From NCBI GenBank assembly GCA_002914845.1, contig JXTC01000345.1, positions 160,571 through 224,570 on the forward strand: a DNA stretch of 64,000 nt, given 5' to 3'. The notes below the pieces were generated by a model, which made no database searches, had not been told where the DNA came from, and saw nothing but the letters and a program-made list of their open reading frames with translations. This document shows positions 1-12,876 of this stretch, piece after piece (positions within the stretch are counted from its first letter, which is position 1; the number at the start of each line of letters is the position of its first letter). The stretch comes from Trema orientale (taxonomy: Eukaryota; Streptophyta; Magnoliopsida; Rosales; Cannabaceae). The position numbers and the translations under genes were made by a program.

Positions 1-195
1 TTTTTTTTAAGTGGGGCTTAACTAATGACCTCCACTTATTACAAATTAAAGGAAAATACCTAATACTACCCAATTCCCACCCCACCCCATTAGGGATAAT
101 TGGCTTTCACGCCTACTCCGGTGTAACTCGAACCTAGGACCGAGATCCTAGGTAGTGGATGCTCTTACCACTTGAGCTAATCCACTTCGTCAACT
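1..195 (-). mobile_element. tRNA-derived SINE, copy 1
   Basis: On the minus strand this reads as a Pol III head followed by a body and an A-rich tail that runs off the left edge. Box A (TTAGCTCAAGTGG) and a partial box B (GGTTCGAGTT) lie at about 120-185. The 3' part (about 15-50) contains a block, GGTCATTAGTTAAGCCCCAC on the minus strand, that recurs in the copies near 27.95 kb and 52.0 kb. This looks like one SINE family. A real tRNA gene is excluded because no cloverleaf can be completed. Confidence 0.7.
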
Positions 196-3100
196 CATGT
201 TATTCACATTGTGTATACGTTGATCAACTATAAACGAATATTTTACTTTGCACCACCAATTAATTTCATCACATTTTCTAAGACCGGGAATGCCGCCACA
301 AAATGTCAGTTCTATTTTCTTTCTTTATTTATTTATTTATTGAAAGGAAAATTTTAGCTAAGTTACAATTCGTAAAACCGTGTAAGCGAAGCAAAAGCGA
401 GTACCGTACACGGCGTGTTCCCTGCGAGTACAATTCCCACACTCGTGATTGGATCCTCTAAATTGGTTAAATGATTGCTTTGACCAACCGCAGACAAGAC
501 ACGTGGAGTCGCTATCAAACTCGAACAAAATGAACGAAATGGGGAAGAAGAAGAAAAAAGAAACGCATTTTCACGTGGGTTGAGATGAAACGTGTCCTTC
601 CTTCCAAAAAAAAAAAAAAAAAGAGATGAAACGTGTCCACATTACTGCCACGTCACCTGCCCAACTATCTCCAGCTACGTCTAAGATCTCGCCACGTTTG
701 ACGCGGTCATCCCACTTGATCTCCCCCTCTATAGCCGTCCGATCATCACAATCGTGCGGTCATGATTCTCACTTCGGGCAATTTTTAAGAAATATTAGAA
801 AACTATTGATTTTTACAGATAAGAAAAGATAGAGATGGTGGAATTAAATGGCTTAAATTAAATTCTAAAACCACTTTGAAGTGGTCACGGTGGATACAGC
901 TAACACGTATTAAGCTATTAATTCATGTGTAATGGGTTGTCCACCCCCAAAAGGGCCAAAACCAAACTCATTGATAATTTCATTTGTTTGGTAAGTTGAA
1001 TGATAAGTCTTCTAAGATTATTTATGTATATAGTTTTAGCAATCAAACTAATTATTGCTTACATCTCTCTTTTTATATTTCTGTCACAATTTTTTTTTTT
1101 TTCTATTTTTTGTTTGACCTTACAAGAGATTATAACGAGTTAAGCAGGTAACTTTAATTTCAATTTTTAACATTTACTCACTAAAAAAATTGTCCCTAGA
1201 CTCTAAGCTCACTTATGATATAATATTTTTTAAGATAATGCTAATGATCTCAAATATTATTCATCTTTTTAATAATATTTGTTGTGACATATTCGTAATC
1301 ACTATTTAAAAGATGAGTTGTAATTTATTACGAATATATTTAATAATATTCACAAATTGAATGATGATAATTTATTGGTCACATTTTAAAGAAATAAAAA
1401 AAAATAAGAAGTGATCTACAACTTATTTTTATTTTTATACTTTTTTTGAGGTATTTTTATACTTGTTTTTTAAATGAATTTCTTCGAGAGATTATATTAA
1501 TAATCATTTAAAACGGTTTCATAGTACATACAAAGGTCATGAAAACCCTACCCAAGAGGAAAAAAAAACAAACTACATCAAAACTCACAACTGAAAATGC
1601 GAGATAAATACCAGTAATGTGTGTGAGTTCAGTCTAACAAAAGCAAATAAAACAAATTCCATTACCTCTAAAAACAAACAAATCTCTTCACAACGTTCGT
1701 CAATAAATATCACCTCTATACGGTATCCATTTAGTAAGCGGTAATCTCCTCATAGCATCCATTAGTAAACGCCACTCCTGTCACGACGTCTATCAGTAAA
1801 TACTGCTCTCATCACGACATCTATCACTAAACGTCACATTCTTCATTACATCTATCAGTAAATACCACATCAAATCTTTCAAATTTGGCTCTCAAATATC
1901 CCAGATCTAGAGGAAATAACAACAAAAAATACCATAGATCTAAATCTGAGTGTACACAAAAAAAAACCCCCCAAACACCATAAATTTAGATCTGGGTGTA
2001 CAAAGAACATCATAGACCTAAATCTAGATAGATAAATCTAAATCTAGGTAGACAACTACTTCGACAAATGGAAAAAAAAATGGAGGGAAAAAAAACTAAA
2101 AAAGAAAAAAAGTTTGTACTATGGAGAGGGAAGAGCCCCTCCCTAGTAGGAACAACACCTGCTAGTGGAGGAGGAGTATACTGCCGAAGAATTTTATACT
2201 TATTTAAATGTTAGAAATCTCAACTCTTATACCATTATGTATTGTAAAAAAATAAAAATTCTTATCCCATTATTCTAATACCAACTAATATAACATGTTA
2301 GTTGTCATTATTGGATGATTACTAAATTCATTTGTGTAAATTCTTATTCAACAATTGAATTGTAACTATTTACATGTCACATAGATTAGTTTTAAAAAGT
2401 TGAGATTCCTAAATCCTGGGCATTATTTTATTTATTTTTTTTAGTATTATAGACTTTTGTGTTTGAGATAGTATAATTAATTAATTATATCGCACTAAAT
2501 TCCCAACAAATTTAAGTGTATATATATATATATAGTAGGCTTGTGGCAAACAAAAATGACTGCAATTTTTACGAAAGAAGCTTGGGCTGCAAATTTCATG
2601 TATTTCTTTTTTTTTTTTTTTTTTTGGCTTATGAAAGTCGAATTAGGAATTTTTTAGCTGAAGGTTGCACTTGTGAGGGTAAAGAAATAGTCTGAATATT
2701 TGCCTATTATGTTGTGAATTTAGCATTGGTTTTTTATGCCTTCTGCCCTTCTCATACCTCATTTGATAGGAAAATTAATAAGTTACGTTTTCTCTTGTTG
2801 TTTTAGGGTTCTCTTTCCTGTTTCATTAAGTATATACTGAGTTGTCGCTTTCGGCTAAGCACGCAGTGTGGAGTTATGTTTAGTAAGTGAACCTTTGTGC
2901 TCGGAAACACTAGAGAATGATAAGAACATATAGAGTAACAATGAGATTCATCTCAATATATCTGCTGCTGACTTTATAATGCTACTGTACTGGCTTCTAA
3001 AGGTNTGAAAATATAGGCTCAAGCGTGACAAGATAAAATTAATCCAATTCTCACCTCTCCGACCACGCACTATGTCCTTGTCTATACCATATATAACGTA

Positions 3101-4700
3101 ATTATATTATGAGGGTCAACTCGTTGGCTTAAAGTGGGTGCTTCAATCATTTCCTACCCACCTTTTTTTTTTTCTTCTTTCTTTTTTTTTTTTTTATCTT
3201 TTAAAAATTTAGAAAAGAATAGCAGCCCAATAACATTTTTGTCGTAGCAACTATGTGCACACCGGCAGTCTTTCTATTTACCCTCTTTTTTTTTTTTTTT
3301 TTTTTTAAAAAATCGAGTTTTGTTACGTATTTCTTCCCTTTTATTTCTAGAATATGTATGCCTTTATGATGATCAGTATCAATCACTGTACGTTTGAAAG
3401 TATATTTTACCATGCACCTAAGTCTATGTGTTTTTTTTTTTCCACACAAATCTGGATTGGTCTAAGTTTGTTTTAATTGGTTATTTTTTTGTATAGTATA
3501 TTGTGGTTTTCTTATAGTTTTGAAACTCTTGATATAAATACAAGTCTAAAAGATTTAATGTTGTCTGATTAATATATAGACTTCGAAATATTTGATATCA
3601 TATGGTCTAAAGGGCCAATTTACATGGTAGAACGTAATTTAAAAGAACATAAGATATATTTCGTAGAGATCTAGTTGTATATTTTTGCTGAAGTTTTATG
3701 AACATTAATTATCTATCTTATCTTTATCCACAATGAAGATGATTGTTTGTTTACTTTTATAGATTATATATAAAATTAGATTTTTGTATTATCTTCACTG
3801 GAGTACTTACAGATTATATAAGTAATTCGATCTTTGTATTATATTCCTTGAAGTGTTTAAAGAAAAAACAATATTATTAGCAAAATAAAAGAAAGAGGAT
3901 TATCATAATTATAGCATGATTTTCTTCTTAATTTACTCCTTAAATTTCCTCTCTATATTATAATTATTAAATTCTATTCTATTATAAGAAACAACTCTAA
4001 ATGGATTAGGAGCTATAATTATCGCTTGCCAACAAGTTGAGCAAATAAAAAGTATATTAGCATATTCGGTATTCCCACTCACCATGATACCCGTTCTTTC
4101 TAATTTGATATTATTCCTTTTCCGTTTGGAAATCAATAATTTATTCGAAAACTTGCGCATAGTGGAAAAAATAACGTTTCATATACCAAAAACAATTAAA
4201 TTTTGCTAGAATCTGTGTCCAAAATCTTTATGTACATTCTCCTTTTGGAAAATGATTAATTAGATGAATTTCACAATCATAGTGGGGAAAAAAGGTTAGT
4301 GCTACATGTAACTACGAGCCAAAAACATTAACAATAAGAAATGCAATATGATCAGAACATGTCATATAAATTATATAATCAGAAAAATCAAACATAGTTA
4401 AGAAACTAACATTTGCTGAATTATGGCTTTTGGACATATCACGTTAAATAACCCTCAAGTCTAATTATTTCAATTTACAAAATCTAACCCAATTATCATT
4501 AGAAAAATTCATGAATCAAATGTTTGTCAAATTTGTTATTATAATTATTATTTCGGCAATTCACAGGTAATACGGTCAAATAAAATTAACAGTAAAATTA
4601 AAAAAAGAAAAAGAATCTAGAGAGAGAGTAATTTTAGAATTCGATTAAATAAAATCTTCGTAATATGAAAATTCAAATTTAAAACAGGTAGATTTTGTTG
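196..4700. other. Gene-free AT-rich upstream region
   Basis: I see no supportable gene here. The stretch holds long T or A homopolymers (for example near 1090, 2610, 3170 and 3285), a short TA microsatellite near 2517-2534, a 31-bp tandem array at 1685-1880, and degenerate repeats of a CATAGATCTAAATCTGGGTG-like unit at 1905-2050. The short open frames in it are low-complexity or have no recognisable similarity. Confidence 0.6.
1685..1880. repeat. Tandem repeat, about 31-bp unit, six degenerate copies
   Basis: Six diverged units follow one another with a period of 30-32 bases. The core is roughly CACGACATCTATCAGTAAATAC, seen most clearly at about 1786-1865 and more degenerate to the left. No coding potential is seen. 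Confidence 0.65.
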
Positions 4701-5164
4701 TCATATATATAAATAATAATAATAATTATTATTATTTCGTCCCAATTTGTTTCATCTTCATATTTATTTACTTGTTTATTTTATTTTATTTTATTTTTGT
4801 GTGGATACGGAAGCCATAGCTGTAAATGCCTTTCTCAGCTCCCCGGACGGCGATCTGAGCCTTCTTCCTCTCTCATTCAAAGAACCAAGCTTTCTTCTTC
4901 TTCTTCTTCTTCTTCTTCTTCTTCTTTTTTTTCTGAGCTTTTTCCGTTTTCTAATTCTCTTTCCAAAGATTTTGCTGTCTTTTGTTCTTCGTTTTGTCAG
5001 TCTCTCATTGTTATATGAGTATGTGTGTATATGTATGTGTTTATGTATATTTGTTGTTGTATATATAGATTCAGTCAATTTTGTTGAAAAGATTTGTACT
5101 AGTAATAAGTTTTAGAAGCAAAGCCTCCGAGCACTCTGAGGCTCGGGTCGGGTGATCCAAATTC
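4700..5164 (+). promoter_or_regulatory. Putative core promoter and 5' leader of the SAC phosphatase gene
   Basis: A TATA-like stretch (ATATATAAATAA) lies near 4702-4713. It is followed by a pyrimidine-rich leader with a CTT trinucleotide array (about 4889-4926) before the start codon at 5165. CTT-rich leaders are common in plant 5' UTRs. The transcription start is inferred, and a leader intron is possible. Confidence 0.4.
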
Positions 5165-8100
5165 ATGGCGTCTGAGGAAGAGCTCAACCATAGTCGGCTC
5201 GTTCACGAATCTAGCAGCGAGGATTGCTATTTGAAGAAATTCAAACTATATGAAGCTCGCTCGGTACTCGCTCTCTTTCTCTCGACATATATATATATAT
5301 ATATATATATATCTGTGTGTGTGTGTATATGTATGTATGTAGCTGTCTATGCGAATCTCTCTATGGTTCTTTATTTATTTTCACTTGTTCTGGGATTTTC
5401 TGAAATGTGCACATTATCATTTCTGGTATTCTTGTTTTTCTTTTTCCTTTGGTTGTTCTTTGACATTGATTTTTATTGGAGTTTTTGTTCTATTGATTAG
5501 TGACTTTGGCATTCGATTCATGAGAACGATTTGCGTTGTGATGGAGGTAGAAATGGGGGGTTTGATTTGACATAAATGCTGTTGAAATGACTGAATTGTA
5601 TTGATTAGATATGTGGTCGGTTCGATTTGAGAAAGAATGAGTTGTTCAGTTCTTGGAAGAGAATTTAGAAAAAGGGGGAAAAAAATGGTATCCACTATTA
5701 TAGAAGATGTTGAATATAGTTTTAGCTAAGAAAGAAATACTTTTTCCTGCTCGGTCATTGTTTCGAGACTATCTTCCTTGAGTCCGTTGTTAAGAAACTC
5801 ATGATGCAACACTAACTATTTCATATTTCAACAGAACTTCTATATGATTGGAAGAGACAAGAGCAGAACATGTTGGAGAGTTCTAAAAATTGACAGGGCC
5901 GACCCATCTGAGCTAAACATATTTGAAGATTCCACAACATACTCAGAACAAGAATGCTATGACCTTCTGAGACGGTTACACGAAGGAAACAAGACAGTGG
6001 GTGGGCTTAAGCTTATCACAATTTGTTATGGAATCATCGGTATGTTTTGCTGGATTTTTCAAACCTACACATCCTTTGATTTTTTTTTTTCATTTGTTTT
6101 CGAACTAAGTATGTCATCTTCTGGTTCTAGGCTTTGTGAGATTTCTGGGACCTTATTACATGCTTGTTATCACAAAAAGAAGGAAGCTTGGAACAATTTG
6201 TGGCCATACAATATATGGAGTTTCTAAGAGCATGATGATTCCAATACCAAATTCTACTGTGCGGTCAAACTTGCCTTATTCTAAGGATGAGAACAGGTCT
6301 TTTGTCCATTCTGCATGTAAATGTAATATGTACATGGTACTTTTAAGGAGAAATAAGCGAGTAGCATCCAGAACTACACATTCTTTAAATGTACTTAGAA
6401 CTGTATCATAGTGTGTTTATGGCCTTCTGGTTTGAATTAAATTGTCTTGGGGGATTAGTTTGGTTTCGTATCATTTTTCAGTAGTAGGCTTCTTCTATAC
6501 TGAGGAGGTAAGCTTTGTACTTTATTTGTTGGAACACCTTCAATGTGAAAGTGATGAGATGGGCTTTCTGAATCAAATCCGGCTCTTGTTCTTCTGGTAT
6601 ATTAGTTTTTCGTCCTAAGATGAAGCACATAGTAGTATAGTACATCTTCCGGATCTTAATCAACAATTGTAATCTAATTACTGGATCCTTCATTGTTAAT
6701 ACAGTTTGTATAGGTCACTTTTGGTGTTTTTCCTGCAAATTTACAGGGACAAACTCCATTGCTGTTGTGATGTAAAAATAACATGTTGAATGAGACAAGG
6801 TATTGTCAGGGTTTTGCTGGGGAAAAACACTTCTTCTTATTGTCTTTTTGTTTGTTTTCTTGTTTCAGTTTCCCCCACTCTGTATACATATTTTAGTTTA
6901 TTCTCTCTTTATTTGAATTTAAGGTTCACATGGTTGCTTCATCACGATTCATCTTTTATTGGTTTAGCTAATTCTTTTGGCTGACATTTGTCCTTTTCTT
7001 TTTCTTGTTGGCTTAGATACAAGAAGCTTCTATGCACTGTGGATCTTACGAAAGATTTCTATTACAGCTATTCATACCATATCATGCATAGTCTTCAAAG
7101 AAACTTGAATAATCGTAAGGCAGGACAGTCCCTTTATGAATCCATGTTTGTTTGGAACGAGTACTTAACTCGTGGAATCCGAAATGATCTCAACAATACT
7201 TTATGGACAGTTGCCTTAGTGTATGGATTCTTTAAACAGGTATATGTACGAAGATTTGAGTTGCACTGTTTGCAATAGAATTTAGAATTTGAAAATAAAA
7301 AAGAACTTCTTGAAATTTTATAGCTTCTGCTATTAAAAACTCCGCAGGACTCCTAGACTACTTTTGTTTTACTACATTATGAAAGCTTGGGTGTTATTGC
7401 ATGTTGAGTAACTTATAATCTTGATGTGAGTGGTACCAATAGCTCTTTCTTCTTGAGGTATCCTGGACTTTAGTATCTTAAATTTCTCTCTTGCTTCCTT
7501 ATATTTAAAACAAAAACCTCAATTATGTGCTTTTGTTTTATGTTGAGCAGCTTTCTTGTACCCTGTCAATTACCTTGAACAGGCTAGGGATAAAAGCAGA
7601 CTTTTTTCAACCCTTTAATATTTACGCCCTTCTTCATAGAACTAGATAACTTCGGGTTGTATTTATGATTTTATCTCATACTATCCAGGTTGATCTCTCT
7701 GTATCTGGTCGGGACTTCAAGTTCACTCTCATTGCTAGACGCTCACGCCATTATGCAGGCACCAGGTTTGATTGCATTCTTCTCGCTCCCCCAACCTCCA
7801 ACATTTCGACCTAGAAATGGTGGATGTGGATCACAAGATTGATTAGGATAGTTCTTGATTTCATTTCAGTGGAGATTTGTACTCCCTGTCTAAGTTGGCA
7901 GTGGTCTTAATTTCTTTCACACAAACTTTTGAAATCATCACTGCATACCTCTTCTAGAATGCTTTCTATTACACCATGATTTTTAGTTTTTTCATGGTGC
8001 AGATACTTAAAACGAGGTGTGAATGAGAAGGGTAGAGTAGCTAATGACGTTGAGACAGAACAAATTGTAATTGAAAATGCTCCCGAAGGTTGCCCGACGC

Positions 8101-11100
8101 AAATAAGTTCTGTTGTACAGATTCGGGGTTCAATTCCGCTTTTCTGGTCACAGGAAACTTCGAGAATAAATATTAAACCTGACATTATATGTATGAATTG
8201 CTAACACCTTTTTTCTCCTCCATTGGCTGGAGTTTCTAAATTATTTTTCTGACCCTTTTTTTTTTTCGGTCTCCTTCAGTATCGAAAAAGGACCTTAACT
8301 ATGAGGCCACAAGACTTCATTTTGAGAATCTTGTCAAGAGATATGGAAATCCAATCATTATTTTGAATTTGATTAAGGTTAGTTTTTTTCACATTAGTCT
8401 AAGAGCCAAAAATTAAATTTCGATCAATGCTTATTTTCTGTGTGTTTTTGTATTTTATGTCATCAATGCTAATTTGGTAATCATCCTAGCCTCTCATTTT
8501 CTTTTGTTTTTATTACAATTGTTTGTGATTCACAGATGCGTGAGAAGAAGCCTAGAGAGACAATTCTGCGTGCTGAGTTTGCAAATGCTGTTAGATTTAT
8601 AAATAGAAGTTTGACAAAGGAGAATCACCTTAGATTTTATCAATGGGATTTGCACAGACATTCTAGAAAGTACTTTATTTTTCCCTTTCCAGATAATGTT
8701 TATAAATTTCTGCGGTTTTAGTTATGATTGACATTAATGAATTTCTATCTTTGCAGCAAAGGGAAAGCAACTAGTGTTTTGGTACAGCTAGCAAACATGG
8801 CTGCATGTGCATTAAACTTAACAGGAATCTTCTATTGTAGTGTAGGCCCAAATTTAAGGCCCCTCGAATTTTCAGATGTTCCAAGCTTTGAGTAAGTTCT
8901 ATCCTCAAGATACCAACTTATAGTGCGGCTTCTTGTTTTTTCTTCGTTGTACATATAACTTGTTTTCCTGGCTGAGTCAGCTAACTGTTTGAAGAGTACT
9001 ATATCCTGTTTACAACATCTCTTCGAAGCTCTTGTTTCTTGCTTTTGATAAGGTACTTGTACTCATGATTCTTATACTGCGTTGTGATTTAGGATAAAAG
9101 AAAGTGATGACTGCTCTTCGGAGAACCTTTCAAGTCGAAATGATATTGCTGAAAACCTGGAAACGAAAATTTGCAACGGCAGTTGTAATGTTGATGCCAG
9201 TAGAAATTACCATGACAAGCCTTTAATGTTTCAGAAAGGGGTTCTGAGGACTAATTGCATCGACTGCCTAGATCGAACGAATGTTGCCCAATATGCCTGT
9301 GGCCTTGTTGCTCTTGGAAGTCAGCTATATACTTTAGGATTTAGAGAATCCCCAATAATTAATCTAGATGAGCCTTTAGCTGATGAGCTAATGAGTATTT
9401 ATGAGACCATGGGTGACACACTTGCATTCCAATATGGTGGTTCTGCAGCACACAATAAGGTAACCATTCTTAAAACTTTTCTATTAGGGGTTTATAATTT
9501 TCAATTTATAATATTCTGGTAACAATAGAAACTGTATATGTTAAGAAACAGCATGACAACCACAGACAATTTAAGTAGAAAATACATTTGCTCATTTTTT
9601 GAATGTTGTCATTCACATTTTTTTAATTATTTATTTATTCTAGAGTAAACTTCTGCATCAAGGCATAATGAGATCCTATCCTGGTCAATGTCCAAGTGAC
9701 TCTGTCATTTGCCTTATTAGCAGAAATAAGGGCAATGAGATGCTGGAAATACCATACCTTGACATNATAAATAAAACACTAAAAACTAGCTTATATTCAT
9801 TTTGTTTCTCTGTCATATGTTTCTTCCTACCTTGAAGTTTATTTTGATTCTTAGTTACGTCCAGACAGTCCATCCTTTATTATTTTGCATTCTTGATGCT
9901 AAATAGATATTTTCTGAGAGAAGAGGTCAATGGAAGCCAGCAACGCAGTCGCAAGAGTTGATTAGAACTCTACAGCGTTATTGTAATAATGCCTACTGGG
10001 ATCGTGATAAACAAGATGCTATAAATGTGTAAGCTGAATATTTCCTTGAATTAATTAGCCAGTTCGTACCTCTGGTTGTTAATGTCATTCTGTCTTGGTC
10101 TCTTCTTCTGGATGAACTAATTGGTTGTGGACTTTGTCAGATTTTTGGGGCACTTTCAACCGCAACCGGGAAAACCTGCACTGTGGGAGTTGGGTTCAGA
10201 CCAGCATTACAACATTGGGAGGCGTGACCCTAACTTTGCTGATGGGAATGTTAGGTATGAAGTCTAGTGTTGCCTGTTCTCATTTCAAACTAATGGAACT
10301 CTGGTGGAAGATCAGGGTACCATGTGTTCTTTTGGTCACTTTTTTTTTGTCCTGTAATTGTGGGATTTTCTTCTTACCTTTTTACTATAAAATTTTGCTA
10401 TGTTGACATGGGTGGGGCAACTTAGTCTCGATGTACTATAATGGGAGAAATTCTACCTCCAATGCTGATTTGCTAAGACGATGTCGTGCTTATTCTAAGC
10501 ATGAATTTTAGTTACGCTGTCTAATTTTGAATTTGTTTCACTTATTGCATTTATTGAACCATATATTTTGCTCTCCTCTGGTGCTTTTGCTGTTTTTCAT
10601 CTATACAGTCTATACCAAATTCTTCTTTTTCTTCTTCTTCTTTTTGAAAAATCTAGCAAAGCAAATAGTGACAAAATAGATGAAAAGATAAGATTTAGTT
10701 TTCTTGTGTAAATATTTAAGATCTTGAATATTTCTTTTTATTTTGGAAAAAAATTATTTGTTTTCACAGATCTTTTCTTTCCATTCTTTCAAATATGAAA
10801 TAACCGTCAAATTTTTGGGACATGAGAAATGATTGAGCGACTATGGAGAATGGAAGATTTTGTTGTGATTTTCTATACATAAATCTTACGAGGAAAGTTG
10901 CTGCATATGCAGGCAGGTTATCAAAAGATCACTATCAGATGGCAATATTCCTTGTGAAAGTGGCACTCCTGAGGCAAGCGCTGTGGTTGGGTGCAATCAG
11001 CCTTTGTTTAAAACACCAGCAAATGAAGGTCTTTCAGAGTCCACGCCACTGATTTCAACTTATGAGAATAATGTATCTTGTTGCAGGTCTGCATATACAC

Positions 11101-12876
11101 GTCATTTGCTTCCAATCTTCATTTTAAATTCTAGGATTTTCCCGCCAATACAGTTTAGTATTATTGTTGTTTGTGTTCCCCTTTATTATTATTGACTTTT
11201 TGTCTTTATTTCATCAGTGTGATCTTTTGGCATCAACAATTTTATGTTTGACACGTGCTGGCTTTTTCTAGGTATACCCCGTCAATGTCTCGAAAGCAGT
11301 TTTTCAAATTCATGCAAGAGGAACAATTTATTGAACTTGACCATATTTCTTATGACGAACATGAAGAGTGTAACTTCTCAAATTTTATGGATGCGGACTG
11401 GCTATCTTCATCTGGAAACTCATGTGAAGGAGATACACATGATAGGTAATTCTCATGATCATTTTATTTGTTTACTCTTTCACAACGAATATAAAATTCT
11501 ACCTTAATTCTCATAAAGTTTATTGCTTTGAATAGTAATTACGCTTTAAAAAAAAAGAAAGTTTGATCAAATCGGTTTTGGACAGATGCATTTACTTAAA
11601 AAACATTTCTTTAAAGTTATAATCTGTCTCTCATCATCATTATCAGCAAGAAAACAAAACATATTTTTATGTTGAACGACATGTCCACTTTAGAATTTAT
11701 TTGAGTCTTTAGAATTAATTTTAGGGAAAGTGCTAGGGATTCTATCTAGTTTATCCCTTATTATAACACCACTTGACATGACAGATGATTTATTATAGTT
11801 CAATTGAATGCTATTCACCATTTCTATAGTGACAAATTATATGCCACATCAAGTGGTATTAAAAAAGTGGGATGTGGGGTGGGATACTAAGTATTATCCT
11901 GTAGTCTTTACTTGTGAGGGCTTTTGCAAAATGACTTAGAACACTTATTTGTAAATAAATTTTTGAAAATTTTTATTTGCAAAATAACCTTATTGAGCGA
12001 CCAAAATTATATTGAGCGACTATCTTTTTACACTGAGCTACCATGTTGGTCGCTCCATGTAAAGAAATAGGAAGGTCATTTTGCTAATTTACTCTCTCAC
12101 AATGTCATTTTGCCCAACCTCTTCTCTTGCTCTGTGTAATTTTAATGTAGATAATGAATTAATATGTGAAATATGTTGCTCAACTTATTCTATCGGATCC
12201 TTCGTAGATTTGACCCTGGGTCTTAGGCATGTATATACTACGTGCAACTGCTGATGACAAACTCACTGCTGGTCTCTACTGTAATAGGTCTCTTGGCAGC
12301 CTTTCAACAGAAAATGTTGTGAATGGACTTAAAATTGACGTAACTGAAACTGCAATTGTGAAGGTGAGCAGTTTTTTTTTCCTTGTTGCCATGTTATTAG
12401 AATTCACTAGTTCTGTTTTCTTCGTGAGTTGTGAACAGATTAGATTTTTAGCTACACCATCCAACTTAGCAAATAGAAAGGAAAAAAAGAAAGACGAATT
12501 CTTGCTCTGTAAAAGGAACAAGGCTGTTTTTTGAGTGAAATGTCAAATACCTTCTGCTTGTGCTTCAAGTTATATAGTCGAAATTCCTTCCAATTTTATC
12601 TTTTAGTATACTACTTTACACCCCTTTGTATGTGAAACAGTTAGCTTTCGGTTCTTTAATCCAGATTTCTACTAAACCATCCTCTTCTTTGCTTGTGAAA
12701 ATGAAAATACGTATATTCTTACTCTTTCTTCTCCATCTCATAGTTAATTTCTGGTTCCTCTTCTGATTTTGTAGGAAACGGAGCAAAATAAACCTGAGCT
12801 CAATCATGACCGCGACATAGATAGAAATTCTGGGAGCTTTGCAAACTGGATATCTAATGGAGGTTTGCTTCATTGA
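5165..12876 (+). CDS. SAC: SAC-domain phosphoinositide phosphatase (plant SAC2-SAC5 type)
   Basis: Sixteen exons: 5165-5263, 5835-6039, 6131-6296, 7017-7239, 7689-7765, 8003-8190, 8280-8377, 8536-8669, 8757-8891, 9093-9459, 9907-10028, 10141-10254, 10913-11086, 11272-11445, 12288-12363, 12775-12876. They sum to 2454 nt (817 aa), and all junctions are GT-AG and in frame. The catalytic P-loop [12 protein letters not shown] (the family CX5R motif, Cys near residue 497) lies in exon 10. It is followed by the conserved stretches [12 protein letters not shown] and [20 protein letters not shown]. The length matches Arabidopsis SAC2-SAC5 (about 785-830 aa), which act on phosphoinositides at the vacuolar membrane. 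The exact paralogue is not resolved. No membrane segment is seen. Introns 14 and 15 host small repeats. Confidence 0.93.
11744..11892. mobile_element. MITE-like inverted-repeat element in a SAC intron
   Basis: The left end (stretch with ATAACACCACTTGACATG) and the right end (CATCAAGTGGTATTA followed by GTGGGATAC) form imperfect terminal inverted repeats of about 45 bases around a short AT-rich centre. It lies within the intron between 11445 and 12288. Target-site duplications are not clear, so the superfamily is open. Confidence 0.5.

Noticed and set aside
120-190. A tRNA gene on the minus strand
   Set aside because: Pol III boxes are present, but the acceptor and anticodon stems do not pair. 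The 3' body is shared with other SINE copies.
626-832. Small Ser-rich open frame
   Set aside because: It has no splice context, domain or conserved pattern, and is consistent with chance.
4747-5115. A Leu/Ser-rich protein on either strand over the CTT array
   Set aside because: It is a low-complexity translation of a microsatellite in the SAC 5' leader.
9643-9800. Possible extra SAC exon after a TTCTAG acceptor
   Set aside because: Including it would break the conserved passage from AHNK to [10 protein letters not shown], which joins perfectly from 9459 to 9907.
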